A stretch of DNA of 64,000 bases from Eupeodes corollae (taxonomy: Eukaryota > Arthropoda > Insecta > Diptera > Syrphidae). Below, piece after piece: positions 1 to 11,830 of the stretch. How positions within the stretch are numbered: position 1 is the stretch's first letter; every line of letters begins with the position of its first letter. The stretch spans positions 125,390,065 through 125,454,064 of the forward strand of contig NC_079149.1 of NCBI RefSeq assembly GCF_945859685.1. The letters are read 5' to 3'. The position numbers and the translations under genes are program-made. The notes under the pieces are model-generated. The model did not search any database, was not told where the DNA came from, and was given only the letters and a program-made list of their open reading frames with translations.

Positions 1-347
1 AGATGGTACACCATAATTCCGCAACATAGTTAGTTTTACGTATTATTACGTTATGGTTACGTTACGTAATGTTACATGGTATTTGAAGTCACGTAATGTT
101 ACGTAATGTTTAAGTTACCCTACATGCCAACTTAAGATAATGCAATACAATGTCCCGCAACGCAAGGTAACGCTTAACATTTTATGGCTGTAACACAAAC
201 AGCTTCAGCTTTGACTTCGTCTGCGTTACGATGGGTCTGCTTCTTCACACTTCTAATATGACATTTCTAAAATGACACTTCTGTCATTAGCAGCTGTAAT
301 TTGTTCTCAAAAGTTTGTTTTTGATTTTTCATACAGTAAAATATTTG
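1..347. repeat. TTACG-rich flank with dispersed-repeat motif
   Basis: Repeated TTACG/CGTAA words occupy roughly positions 35-115. At 184-217 there is a stretch beginning ATGGCTGTAACACAAACAGC. Both motifs recur at 1,315-1,470: the CGTAATGTTACGTAATG word, and a close inverted copy of the ATGGCTG stretch. This suggests pieces of an unnamed dispersed repeat on both sides of the SINE pair. No coding potential was seen. Confidence 0.4.
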
Positions 348-666
348 TGTTGTACCCGTGGCATGATGGTTAGTGCGTTGGACTGTCATGCAAGGGGTCT
401 TGGGTTCAATCCCTGCCTGTGTCACCTTAATTTAAAAAAAAAAAATTAATTTTCGCGGGTACTGCCTCTTGCGAGGAATTGACAAATCCTTCAAGAGTAA
501 TTCTTGTCATGAAAAAGTGCTTTCTCAAACTAGCCGTTCGGATTCGGCCTAAAATTGTAGGTCCCTTCCATTCCTGACAACAGTACTCGCACACAGGAAT
601 GGTTGAGAGTTGTAAGTCACTAGGCCCTGGTTCACAACGGACTGTTGCGCCACCCCATTTGATTTG
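348..666 (+). mobile_element. tRNA-derived SINE, copy 1
   Basis: A tRNA-like head carries a box A-like TGGCATGATGG at 359-369 and a perfect box B GGTTCAATCCC at 403-413, the internal RNA polymerase III promoter. A non-tRNA body follows and ends ...GTTGCGCCACC plus a short ATTT-rich tail. The direct repeat AAAATATTTG at 338-347 and 667-676 is the likely target-site duplication. The anticodon-loop region reads CTGTCAT, closest by eye to tRNA-Asp(GTC); that origin is inference. Related copies lie at 906-1,158, 45,006-45,090 and 50,131-50,437. It is not a functional tRNA gene, because the acceptor stem does not pair. Confidence 0.85.
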
Positions 667-905
667 AAAATATTTGAATTTTGAAATCGAAAATATTAAT
701 TTAATTTATAGTGGAAGTAGCTTACACAGCCTACCGTGGGTATTTTCAGCTCATGGAGCAAGAAAAAGTGTAAAGTGAGAGACGTTGTTGGGTCCGGGAG
801 CTTAATCTACGGAGTTCTTTAATCTATGAGGAATTCAGCAAAACTCATGTTCTGTTCTACAAAATCAAAACGTGTTCAAGAAAATATGTATAGTTATTCT
901 ATTTA

Positions 906-1158
906 AATAAATAAGTGGCGCAACAGTTCGTAGAGAACCAGGGCCTAATAGCAGGGATGGAGGGGACATACAGTTTATATGCCGAACCCGAACGGCTAAT
1001 TTGAGAAAGCACTTTTTATGTCAAGAATTACTCTTGGAGGATTTGTCAATTCCTCGCAAGAGGCAGTACAGGTGAATCAAACTTAAGGTGGCACAGGCAG
1101 GGATCGACCCCAAGACCTCTCGCATGACAGTCCGACGCACTAACCATCATGCCATGGG
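906..1158 (-). mobile_element. tRNA-derived SINE, copy 2 (inverted)
   Basis: This is the reverse complement of the SINE at 348-666. The tRNA-like head lies at the high-coordinate end and the AAATAAATAA-type tail at the low end. A perfect 12-bp target duplication, TTATTCTATTTA, flanks it at 894-905 and 1,159-1,170. It lacks about 45 bp of the body near the 3' end present in the other copies. Together with copy 1 it forms an inverted SINE pair with about 240 bp between them. Confidence 0.88.
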
Positions 1159-1314
1159 TTATTCTATTTATATTTCAATAACTTACCTTTCAACATTTCT
1201 AATACACAATGGTTATCCCTCCAAATGCAAATGTATATTTTTTGTTGACTTTGTTTGTAGCTGTTGAGCTATTAGACAAAGCAAATGCTCAGCAAATTTG
1301 AGCTAGAGCTCCCG

Positions 1315-1475
1315 TTTGAAGTCACATTACGTAACATTACGTTCTTTTCCTTACGATTGTCAAACAAAGCCTGAGGTCAAAACTTTATTGGGATACCATG
1401 CATTGAATTCCTATGGCTGAACTCGTAAACATCAGCCAAAGCTGAAGCGTGTTTGTGTTTCAGCCATTAAGTCTG
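1315..1475 (-). repeat. Second piece of the dispersed repeat seen at 60-217
   Basis: TTTGAAGTCACATTACGTAA at 1,315 resembles TTTGAAGTCACGTAATG at 81. The reverse complement of about 1,435-1,470 matches 184-217 with few differences. The order of blocks is not a simple mirror image, so these may be two separate insertions rather than arms of one element. Confidence 0.35.
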
Positions 1476-3739
1476 CTATCGTAATATAAATTGATATTTT
1501 CAAAGCAAAAAAAGGCGCAAACGTAACAAATTGTCACTCAACTTGTGCCTATTTTAAAAAAAACAAAAATGCAGAATTTATAAATCACTAACTGGGGTTT
1601 TGGCTATCAAACTCGAACAATAAAAGAACTTCGTTATGTGACGTATTTTAAATTGGTCGTTTTTCATGTGATTATAGTTTTTTCAATAATTAAATACTAT
1701 GAAGAAAATCATTTCAGTACCAAGGGACATTGGTTTCTCCAAAATAGATTTTTTACAACAACATTCAGTACAAAAATAATGACAACCTTTAAAAATTTTT
1801 AACAAAAGAACGTTTTAACTATATTTTGTAACTACCATCTTGTTTTTCTTTGTAGACAATCTCACTTTTTTTTGCTGTCCTTATAATAATGTCCTCCATC
1901 TTTTCTTTTTTTTTTTTGAGTACCAAAGTGCTTTTCTCTATCACCATTCTAAATCCTTTGATTATAAGAATTTCCTTTGTATATACTTTTATCCTCGAGG
2001 TCAATTATTTTGATAGATTGTGCGGTTTCGATAAAATGTAACTCTTCAAATTCCTTACAAAATTCATCATGACAACCTTGTGTAATATAGAACAAAAGCA
2101 CTTTTACTCTTTATCTGTCATTCATTAAAAAATAAAATCGATAAAATTTTAAAGGAATTGATTTTCAGAATGTCCTTCTCTCGTTAATATACACGTCCTT
2201 TTTTATATCCTTACAATTTATAATTAAATCAAAGGATTCTGGTGGTTTTGAGGATACGACTTTATAGCCTAGAGATTTTATTTTTATTAAATTTAAATGG
2301 TAGTAATTTGTTGGTGTTGTTCTTGTAACAAGAACATTAAACCCATTTTAATTGTAAACGCCATTTACAGGACATTTGCATTAAATGGAGACTATAAGGT
2401 ACTTCATGATCAATTGCATCAAAGGAAAAGTTAATAGCTCTCCACTGTCTCTCATTTGGAATTGAAGCAAATTAAAAAAAATACGAAAATGAAATAACTT
2501 TAAATTAATTTATTCAATTCATTTAACTAAAGAGAGGCTCACTATCAGTATCAACGTCATCATCATCACTATCAATTGATAGGGTTGAGTAGGAGCGGGG
2601 TGAAATTAAACGCATATCCATTAAAATTCGTGTTCGCAATTTAATTGACACAAAAATATCTCTGTTTGTTTATATACAAATTACTGTATACATTATGTGA
2701 ATGGGACATTATATGGGCCAGAGTACATATTTTTGATTGCAATTATTGCATAAGCCTGCGGCTCTGTCACATCTGTTTGCACAAAAAATTTACCTTTTTG
2801 AGTGTTTATATATTTACATATATATTATATGCCTTGCATAGATGAATGTAAAGCTACATAATATGTATATTTGTATTCAATAAACTTTGTGTATATAAAC
2901 ACAAGATTTATAATGAAATTAATAGCCACAAATAAATTTAATTTTGGTTTAATTTAAGCTCGGGTGTTGGTGCATATTATATGCACTGCAATGCATACAT
3001 TCGTACATACGGAATTAACTTAGTAAACAAATAGATTTTTCGACGTTCATTTAAAATCCATATATTTTAAAGGAGTTTGAAAGTGTCAGAATTTAAATTA
3101 AATAATGAACAAGAAGGACAAAATTTATGGAGAAACTGGAAAGAGTGAGATGAGTTATGGTGCAGTCAATTAAAAAAGGATTCAGGACATCGTAAAATAT
3201 CAATTTTAAATTTTCATGTATCGCAACATTAGTTAAAGGTAACTTCTTTTATTATCCTTTTCTGCTGCGTAACTGATTGAGCTCTTGAAGATTATGTTAG
3301 AAGATTGTTAATCAGTAAGATGAATGAAGATTTATGAAGATGTTAGACAATATTGGAAAAATGAAGGTGAAGGTGCTTGAAAGGGCTTTAAAAATGCGCC
3401 ACGATGCCTTGCCGGCTGTTGTCTGATCTCGTAATACATCGTAACGTTTCGTTGTGGTTTTCTAAGGTTTGTTGAATTTGGCTTAGGTCGCATGGAAATA
3501 CTTTAAGGTTCATGGAGAAAAATTAAAATGCATGTTAAAACGTCTACAGTTCCAGTAAAGTTGAGCTATGGTCTATAAGGAGAGATTTATCTGGCTCCCT
3601 GTCCTTGGTCTCATACTAAAGATCTGGCTCTTCAGGTTTGGGATGATTTCATGACCACCAACTAATATTTTGTTCCGAAGCACCAACGAGTCTTGAATAC
3701 AGACAGATTTACTGAAGATGCACCAAGTAAATGGAGAAC
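1476..3739. other. AT-rich intergenic DNA
   Basis: No gene or recognised element was seen. Short frames at about 1.8-2.0 kb and 2.6-2.8 kb have low-complexity translations and no support. Confidence 0.5.
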
Positions 3740-4760
3740 GAACTTTGGAACATGAATCTTACGTGAAATGTAGGATAACTTAATAGATCATGTGCACAGA
3801 ACAATAAGCGAAAGTCTTAAACTGCCGTTAAGCAGGTATTTAACCTAATCAAGAAATGCGATAGAATGGACCGGGTGAAGCAAATTAAAAGACTGGAATG
3901 TTAACTACGGCGATCGCTACCGACAACAAAGGCAGCGATTATTTGGCTGTTGGTTTTTAGTTGGAACTACACTTCCGCAAAAAGTCTAGAGCTTCATCAA
4001 TGAAGAGGAGGAAGAGGAATACACCAAAGACGTTCATATTAACAGTGGCTATAACAATAAAATTGTTAAAGAACATTTCAATACCAATCTAGGAAGAGAT
4101 GACATCATTCGTGACACTATAGCACTACATAACCTTTGATAAAATATTCAGGCTGGTCGACATCGCTTAGGGGAGAGACGTTCTGGTAGTTATAATTAGC
4201 AGTTCAAACATGTCAGTATCTACAATGGCACATGGAAATCTTCTGTCTGAGCACATTTCGATCGAAGGACGACACTTTTCAAAGGGACCAACATTGACTT
4301 TCATAATAGCCAAGGTACAGCTACGGATATCCGCATCCAAGCCAAAACAAGAAAGTACTGTGGTGAGAAGATTCGACGTTTGACAGCTACAATAGCATGA
4401 GTTTGACATGCCCTTTTCCAATAAAGTCTCTAACAACTTCGTAAGAAGTCCTCTACTGCCTGCATCAAACATTGAAAACCAGTAGTGGGATTCCTCTGAA
4501 GTGCTAGGGTTCACACAGCCTTCACAACGAAACTTTTGATTTGTCGACAAGTGCCGGCACAAACATGCAGCTAAAGAAAAAGAGAGGAACACCCGATTTT
4601 CAGAAGGAAAAAAAGAGTGATCGAGGAAATAGAAGGATGCCAGAAAGGGAATTAGGATCTTTTATTCTACCAAAAGTTAAAAAAATCACTTCCCTAATAA
4701 TAACTGATAAAGTGAGTTCTTCAAAGACCCTACAGCAGCTTAACTTATATTTCTATTAGC
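3740..4760 (+). pseudogene. LINE endonuclease-domain fossil
   Basis: Degenerate remains of the apurinic-type endonuclease of a non-LTR retrotransposon are readable in all three forward frames with stops and shifts. In order: an NFGT-x-I/L-R start (about 3,745), a WTG block (about 3,870), an FLVG block (about 3,955), GRDDIIRDTIALHN (about 4,095), GRHFS (about 4,265), VRRFDV (about 4,360), and VLGFTQPSQRN followed by DKCRHKHAAK (about 4,500-4,570). The reverse transcriptase is missing. The family matches the LINE pieces at 20.4, 34.0 and 62.5 kb. The long reverse frame at 4,167-4,592 is its antisense shadow. Confidence 0.65.
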
Positions 4761-5866
4761 TTTATTTTAAAATCTAAGAAATGCACTCCAGGAAATAAAA
4801 AGAAATGTAATTAATTGAGTAATTAAATGAATTCTTCGTCAAAAAGCGAATACAAATAAAGTTTAAGTTACGTAAATTGTTCTATGGAAAAATTAACAAA
4901 AAAAAAGCTTAACAGCATCTAATGGTATCAACTTATTGCATAATCCAAAGCGTGGTTGCTTTAACCTATAATCAAATCAAAGACAAAAATTCTGGTCTGC
5001 CATGAAACTCTGCAATGTCTGCATTCTTACCACTAAAAGTGTTAAATGACGACAACAATTGAATAAAACTACACAAAAATTGTTTTCTGCAATTCCCGAT
5101 CGGAATTTCATAATGCAACTAATTCAGCTACTGCCTTAGAATTGCATCTAATCCACATTGTAGCTGACCTTAGCTAAAAAAAAAAATCAAACACACTTAA
5201 CACCCAAATCAAATTCTTGAAAAGTAGAACTTGTTTCAACCTTACACTTGATTTCGTCACTCATTTCATTTGCTACCTGCTTGCATGAATTTTTTAAAAA
5301 TCTCACCTGGCGCTATGTAAGTAAAGATATAGATGCACACCAGAGTGTTGGCGGCTTGTTTATTTACAAGACCATGGTCCAGCGTCCAGAGTTGGAAATA
5401 GCTTGGTTCTAAAAGCCAACATCACCCAAACAAACTGTCACTTGGACTTCACTGCAATTACACGCCAACGAGCACAACTTTTGCTTAGTCTAACGCGAAC
5501 TGGATTTCCGCGCACAAGTTTGATAGAGTCGCCAGGCCAGCGCCATGCCATCACATAGGTACAGGCGACACGATATGCGCGACGCAGGCACAGACGCTGA
5601 CACGCCCAATTAATTCGATCCAATTATTGACATAAAATAATAATAAAAATCCGATTAATATTGACAAGTTGTTTTGAATCTGATTAAAGCAGCCTCCATC
5701 ATCATCATGGCTTGAGTTGACTCCTGGCATTGAATATTTTTAATATGGAATGCGAGCAACAACTATACTTGAGCTTGACAGCCGGGCTCTACGACTAACC
5801 CATTTCTATGGGTATAGGTAAACAGAAGAACTAGAAGATCTTTATAGTACCTGTGTGAAGATTGAG
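4761..5866. other. Intergenic DNA upstream of the cuticle-like gene
   Basis: No coding region was recognised. The stretch around 5,330-5,620 is less AT-rich than its surroundings, but no conserved product could be read. Confidence 0.45.
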
Positions 5867-5904
5867 TATAAAAAGTTCTGCAAGAATCATTGAAAGACAT
5901 CAGT
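5867..5904 (+). promoter_or_regulatory. Core promoter of the cuticle-like gene
   Basis: TATAAAAA at 5,867-5,874 is followed about 35 bp later by TCAGT at 5,900-5,904, an arthropod initiator match. The predicted 5' UTR is about 70 nt, ending at the ATG at 5,971. The transcription start is inferred from spacing only. Confidence 0.65.
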
Positions 5905-5970
5905 AACGATTAAATCGTAGCACAGTCAAGACCTTTAAAAGTCATAAAATACCAAAAACCTTTAAGCATC

Positions 5971-6383
5971 ATGAAGGTAAGAAGACATCATCCTTGAGAT
6001 TTCTTCAAAATTTCTGTAACATTTTCTCTACTCTATTTTAGTTCGCCGTATTTGCCGTAGTCGTGCTTGCTTTGGCCCTTGGTGCTCAATCATCTGTGAT
6101 CTTGGGAGCTCCAGGCCCATTGTTGGCCGTTTCAGGACCCGCCGGTTTGGTTACAGTTCCCGGTGCTGTATCAATCCAAGCTGCTCCCGGTGCTGTATCA
6201 ATTCAATCTGCTCCAGGTGTCATCTCCCTCCAAACAGCCCCTGCCGTTGTTGCTCCAGTCGTCGTTGGAGCTGAAGGTACCTATGTAGCAAAGACCCGTG
6301 GTGCTGTTCACGTTGCTCCATTACCAGGACACGCCCAATCTGCTGCTTCAGTTAATCTTGAACCAGCACCAGGAACTTTGTAA
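5971..6383 (+). CDS. Small secreted cuticle-like protein
   Basis: The CDS joins 5,971-5,976 and 6,042-6,383; the 65-nt intron (5,977-6,041) has a GTAAG donor and TTTTAG acceptor. Exon 1 encodes only Met-Lys before a phase-0 intron, a layout common in insect cuticle-protein genes. The 115-aa product starts with a hydrophobic signal peptide (about residues 1-17). It continues with Ala/Pro/Val/Gly-rich sequence in which a PGAVSIQ-x-AP-type unit repeats about three times (residues 43-69), and ends in a more conserved block (TYVAKTRGAVHVAPLPGHAQ and on to APGTL). It lacks the chitin-binding Rebers-Riddiford consensus. The C-terminal block resembles low-complexity Ala-rich cuticular proteins of the adult cuticle/retinin type. 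A structural role in cuticle is inferred from composition, and no exact orthologue is claimed. Confidence 0.8.
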
Positions 6384-6670
6384 GAAGTTTACCAGTTAAT
6401 CAACCAACACGCCAGCAACCAATGCAGATCTTCAATTTTTGTTTTGTTTTTTAATTCTTCCCTTCCTCTATCTTCCTATTCTTTATTTAAAATTTCATTG
6501 AAAAAGTTCAAAACCCCTCATTTACAAAATGATGTGGGTAGTAAGTTGTTTTGGGGGCCTCCAGTCAGTTTTTGTTTTAAATATTAAATTTTTTGTTCGA
6601 AGAGATTTAATATTTTGTTATACGGCTAGAAAATTTTGTTTTCTGTAAAGTTAACTCTTTTCTTTTATAA

Positions 6671-6676
6671 AATAAA
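6671..6676 (+). terminator. Poly(A) signal of the cuticle-like gene
   Basis: AATAAA lies about 290 bp after the stop codon in an AT-rich 3' UTR and is the best candidate for transcript end formation. There are other AT-rich variants nearby, so the exact site is uncertain. Confidence 0.45.
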
Positions 6677-6851
6677 ACTTAAAAAAATAATCATGAAACT
6701 GTTTTGTATTTAAAAACTTTTCCTGGCACTCAAACCAAAGACTTCCAGCGGGAGGTCATGCAGATAATAAGGGGATACAATAAAAGTAAGTATCTAGAAC
6801 CAAGTAAGTAAGGCTGCGTCTAGTATCCAATCATCAAGTAATAATTAAAAA

Positions 6852-8636
6852 TTCTATGTTTTTCTACGTTTTTGTTTTTGATGTTTTTCTCACTTGAAAT
6901 CAGCTAAGCACAACGCCAATTTAAAATATTAATGTTATTTTTACCTGATCGCTTTCTATATTGTTTTTTTTTTCTGAAAATTATAATTTTATCAAAAAGC
7001 ATCGAAAATAATTTACGGCAAAACTTTAAATAAATAACCGTAAAAAACTTAAAAATCGTTTTTTTAAATAGTTTCGTGCAGATTTAGAAGAAAACATAGA
7101 AAAAATAAGAAGACAAAATTTATATTTATTTATGTTAGTGTAGTCTTATTAAAAGAAAATTTACTTAACTATTTTACCTAGCGACATAATAAACAAAAAA
7201 CAGAAAAAAAACAAAGAAAGCAATGTAGAATAAAATAATAAACTGTGATTAGAATTTTTTGTCAAGTAATAAATATTTAAATGTTTGTATTTTCATACCA
7301 ATTAAGCAAAAACATAGAAAACGTAGAATTGCAAATTTTATTTATAAAAAAAAACAAATAAAAGGCTTTTAACACTTAACATTTCAACGCAAGAATTGTT
7401 TAGATAATCATAAAAGATTAGTACATTAACATTAACAAACAAAGAAAAGCATTGGAAACTATGATATGATTTTAACTGTTATTTACATGATTTTGATCTC
7501 TAATTTCTAGTAAATGCATAATAAACATTTCTATGAAGGAAATTTGTTTGGTGGCTTCATAATATTTTGAGAGAAAAAATAAAATTATAAGCACAGAAAA
7601 TATTTAAAATATGTGAAATAATGACAAACAATTGTAAAACATAGAAAACTTTGCGCAGTGCAATTTAAATTGTCATACCTACAAAAACTGCAAAATACTT
7701 AAACATTTATCTTTCAATACGAGAAGTTTGTTCTTCTTTTATTTTTGTTTAAAAACGTTCGCTCAGAAAAATTATGTGAGTAAACTTTTTAATGCTATTA
7801 TAAAAACATAGAAAATGTTTGTTAATAAAATAGCGAAAACCATAGCAACTAGTTCATATTCAATTAATGACGAATTATTGAGACACTTAACCCAAAACTT
7901 GTATACTTATAAGAAGTCCATTAAAAAAAACATAGAAAACATCGAATCACAAATTTGAACCAGAAACAATAAATTTTTTTCTTCCATATGATACAAATTA
8001 TCCTGTATAGCAATTAATCTAAGGACTCGTTGCAAAACATGTGACATGTAAATTAATTTTATCACCTTATGGTTAGCCTCACGATGGCGATTATTTAAAC
8101 CCACAAACAAATATTAAATTTCTTTCACACAAAGGTCTTCTCAGTTAGCACTAAGGAAGACTCGAACCCAAAAAAAGACAAAAAAAAACACGTCAAACCA
8201 TAACCGTGGTTAACAACCATTTTTTTTTTTGTAAAACCTACAATTTTCTACCTCTCTGTTATTTCCCATTAGTCATATTTTGCTTCCTTTTTAAATATTA
8301 TTATTATTATCCTTTTTCCTTTGTGTCATTGTTCTGTCTGTAAGGTAGGTACTATTTCGAAAACTTCTTTCCGGTTCTCGCTTTTCTATTATTAAATTTT
8401 GTGTGGCTTTGCCACAACGGTTAATTAATTTAAATTTACACTAAATAATCTCACTTAAAAATGGACCTCTACAATCCACATCCGGAGCCGGAGCAGGAGC
8501 CGGACAAACAAAAGCAAAAGTACAAGAATCCTGGCATTAGTTAAGGTATAACAATAAAACTACACCTTTTGAGATAATTACCGCATTATAGTTGTGCAGG
8601 AGGAATAGGAGACACAAATAAAACATTTTCTATGTT
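6852..8636. repeat. Cluster of AACATAGAA(AA) motifs
   Basis: The 9-bp core AACATAGAA, usually extended to AACATAGAAAA, occurs on the + strand at 7,093, 7,311, 7,638, 7,805 and 7,929. It occurs on the - strand at 6,852-6,860 and 8,626-8,636. Spacing is irregular (about 120-700 bp), so this is not a simple tandem satellite. The interval has no supported gene. Function is unknown. Confidence 0.55.
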
Positions 8637-10794
8637 TTTTTTCTTTGTTTGCTTTTTTGTTTTAAACGAATTTGCGTCTCGTCCTAAATTTTTGAGTATG
8701 GACTTAGTGTATTTTTGAGAATAAAGGTATCCCTATCCTTACATTTTAATCCTTTTTAAAGCCTTTAGAGAAGTGCATCAAGGGATGCAGAAAATAGTAG
8801 ACCGAAAAATGTCCTTCCATCCTTTATTCATGTTGAATAAGACGGAGGGGAGGATAAAGTATGGGTAAGGATTGGATGAAGGATAATGTATATAGGCATC
8901 AGTATGAGATGTAGGTTTGTTTGAATTTCGTTATGCCTGCATATTTATATAGGTATGAGTTTAAAAACCTGAATAATCCGTGGCGTTAGTACAGGATTTT
9001 GCAAGGATAATGGATGACAATGTACACATCTAGTTTCATAACTTTTTACTCTACCTATCTACATTTTACGGTATTTGTATACCTATAACTCCCATAAAGT
9101 GGTATCTAACACCTTCAAATTTTTCGGACGACTTAGTTACATGTTGAGCTGAATGTCCTGTGAGTCGTTGCCATAGTCGAGTCGATGTCATTATTTTAAA
9201 TTTTAAACATTCATCCTGAGATGTGTGTATAGAATATGCAAGGACATTTATTTTTTTTTGGAATAAAAATCGATTTTAACTATTTTACTGCAACTTAAAT
9301 GAATCTGCCAGAGCAACGACACGGTCGGAGGTAAATGGTAGGTCCATCGCCACCGTTAACGTCGTTAACACAAGAAACTTTACCCTTTTTCGGGTTCTAG
9401 GGCAAGTCTTAATTTTTCAACAGGAAATGCTGGTATTTTTTGTATGAACAAAAATAACAAATATACAAGTGCAAGAGTTCCTTTTTTTTTAAACGTGATG
9501 TGGGTTCCTTTTTTTGTCGTCCTTTTTGTTGAGAGGTTGTGTTGGGTTCCCTAATTATTTACTCATTTTTTTCTGGGGTTGTTGTTCTTTTCTAGGAGAA
9601 CCATTTAGTATTAAAGGCTTTCCAAAACGCTTAATTATTTTGGACAGAAAAAAAAGGAAACAACAACAAAGTTTAGTATGGCTTGTTGTGTGCCCTATTT
9701 TATGTGGGCTATGGAGTGTGTTGAAATATGTTCCTACCGTTAAGTAGAATAGCTTTTAATATATCAGAATAAAAAAAACGGCTCTTAGCTAAACAGCTAC
9801 CGATTTGTTTTCCTCAAAGTCGACATAAGTTTTATTTGTTTTTTTCTTTGTACCCTTTTTGAGAATAAAGCATCGTTTGATATGGAGTTGAAATATTTAC
9901 ATCTACTTTAAGCATTCTCCGTTAATTCTGAAAAGTATATTTTCTTTATTTGAAAAACTTATAGACCTACGGTAAGTGTGTATTGTCTTGTTGATTGAAA
10001 GGCACTTGGGTTAAGAAATTCCCTCCTAAAAGGTGGCAACCTTATTTTTTATTTTCAACACAAAAATTGAATTCAATATCGAAACATTTAAAACTTCAAC
10101 TCCATACTAAGTGGGAATTGCCAACACCTTGAGACTTAAATTTTATCTTCTGAAGCGATAATACTCCAATTTAATTTTAAGGTGCAAAATTTGAAGAAGT
10201 TCATTGATTTTGAGGCGTAGAGGTGGTATGTTTGGCATTGGACACATGTCAAATTTATTTACTATTTTATGTGTTATTATAATAGTTAAATATTCGGTAT
10301 TCATGGTATTGGATCGATAACTAATCGAAAAACACGTTAAAATCATACAAACTTATAACAAAAGTAATGATTCAAGCATTCAAGCCATTTCGAAACCTGT
10401 CAAACTGAGCTAACATTTTAATTGCCAAAATAATACTTGAATGTTTGTTTGAAATTTGAAAAGGGTGCATGTAATGTAATAATGTACTCTCAGCCGACTA
10501 ATGCCTTGGAATTTCTTGACGTTTTAAGGAAACTTAAATCTAAATCAAAGGTTTTTAGAAAAATGTTTTTGTATGCGTGTTTTCGTGGGTTCGTTCCTTT
10601 CGGATAGTTTCAGTTTTTTTTTATTATAAAAACTAAGAATCTAAAATAAACATTACACAAAATTGTCAAAAATTTTGACCTTTTATGGTCAGTGTAAGGA
10701 AATAATCTTAGAAGAATCCAATAGTATACTTTTTTTTTAAGAAATACAAACTTTTTAAAAAAAAAAAGCTACTAAATTTGGTATTGATAAAAGA
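8637..10794. other. AT-rich intergenic DNA
   Basis: No gene was recognised. The short open frames here (for example 9,514-9,747) have low-complexity translations and no splice or promoter support. AAGGAT/ATCCTT words recur around 8.7-8.9 kb without a clear period. Confidence 0.45.
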
Positions 10795-11830
10795 GGCTGG
10801 GATGTGACCCACACTGATAACTTCTCATCCCGTCTGTTAATTTGTCCGGCTTAAAAAATTGTAGGTTTTCGTGTTGGGTTAAAAAAGTTGTCAGTTGAAT
10901 TATTCTTAAAAATTTTAAAGTTACCAACAATATTTCCAAATAAAGAAATATTTTAGTTTGAAAATCTAGTTTTGTTAAATTTATTTTAGTCGAAAACAAA
11001 TTTTTACCAATTTAATTAGCATTTCTTAAATTTTTACAAATTGGATAAATGAAATAAATTTGAGAGATATTAAGAACCGAACATCAATTTTTACCAAATT
11101 TGCGTACTACATCTTGTCGATCTTATTTTTTTATAAAAAAACATAAAGATGAATTTTCGTAAAAAAGAATTACTGAATGTCGAAAACAATATTTTCTGTG
11201 AAATATAAAAAAGTTTGAAGACAATATTTTTAATTTTTAAAAAGCTATTTGATTCAAAAGTAAATTTTTACCAAGTTTTATTTTTTTTTTGTTTTGTTAG
11301 GTTTTTATTTTTTGTAAAAAAATTGTCAATTCGATTTTTCTCCAAATTTGCCAAAATGGTAAAATCAAAATTTCTTGTAAGTAAAAATTAGCTGGAAGCC
11401 AAAATCTCAAATTTTTGAAAAGATATTTGAGTCGAAAATCAATTTTTACCAACTTTTGATAAATTTTCTTTAAGTTTTTATTTTTTGTAAAAAAAAAAAT
11501 TTGAACTCGATTTTTCTCAAAATTTAAATGAATATTTACAAGAAAAAAGTTTAAAGCCAATATCTTAAAGTTTTGAAAAGATGTTTGAGTCGAAAATCAA
11601 TTTTTACCAACTTTGAGCCATGTTCTCTTAGATTTGTATTTAAAAAAACGTCTATTTGATTTTTCTTTAAATGTTACTAGATGTCAAACTGATGATTCTT
11701 CGTTGTACAAAATTATTTAAGAGATGAAATCATTTTTATTCGTAAATTTTTCGAGATGACAATTTTGTTTTCAGTTTTTTTGATTTATAAAAAAACAACC
11801 TTGATACCATCAAGTTACAATATATTTTAT
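10795..11830 (+). repeat. Unidentified dispersed repeat, copy A
   Basis: This matches the reverse complement of 50,455-51,385 along about 950 bp, with substitutions and small indels. Shared landmarks in order include CATCCCGTCTG, AAGAACCGAACATCAATTT and GTTTGAAGACAATATTTTTA. Inside it, a degenerate unit containing GTCGAAAATCAATTTTTACC recurs at about 11,430 and 11,587, with a weaker form at about 11,239, spaced roughly 160-190 bp. No protein could be read. It may extend to about 12,290, where a less AT-rich tail begins GGACGACTAAAAAAACG. Confidence 0.7.

Noticed and set aside
352..425. Possible tRNA gene
   Set aside because: Box A and B are present, but the acceptor stem does not pair and the same sequence recurs with target duplications, so it is a SINE head.
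4167..4592. 141-aa reverse-strand frame
   Set aside because: It is antisense to LINE endonuclease blocks readable on the + strand.
8461..8544. 27-codon frame with a Pro-Glu repeat
   Set aside because: Too short and without promoter or conserved features.
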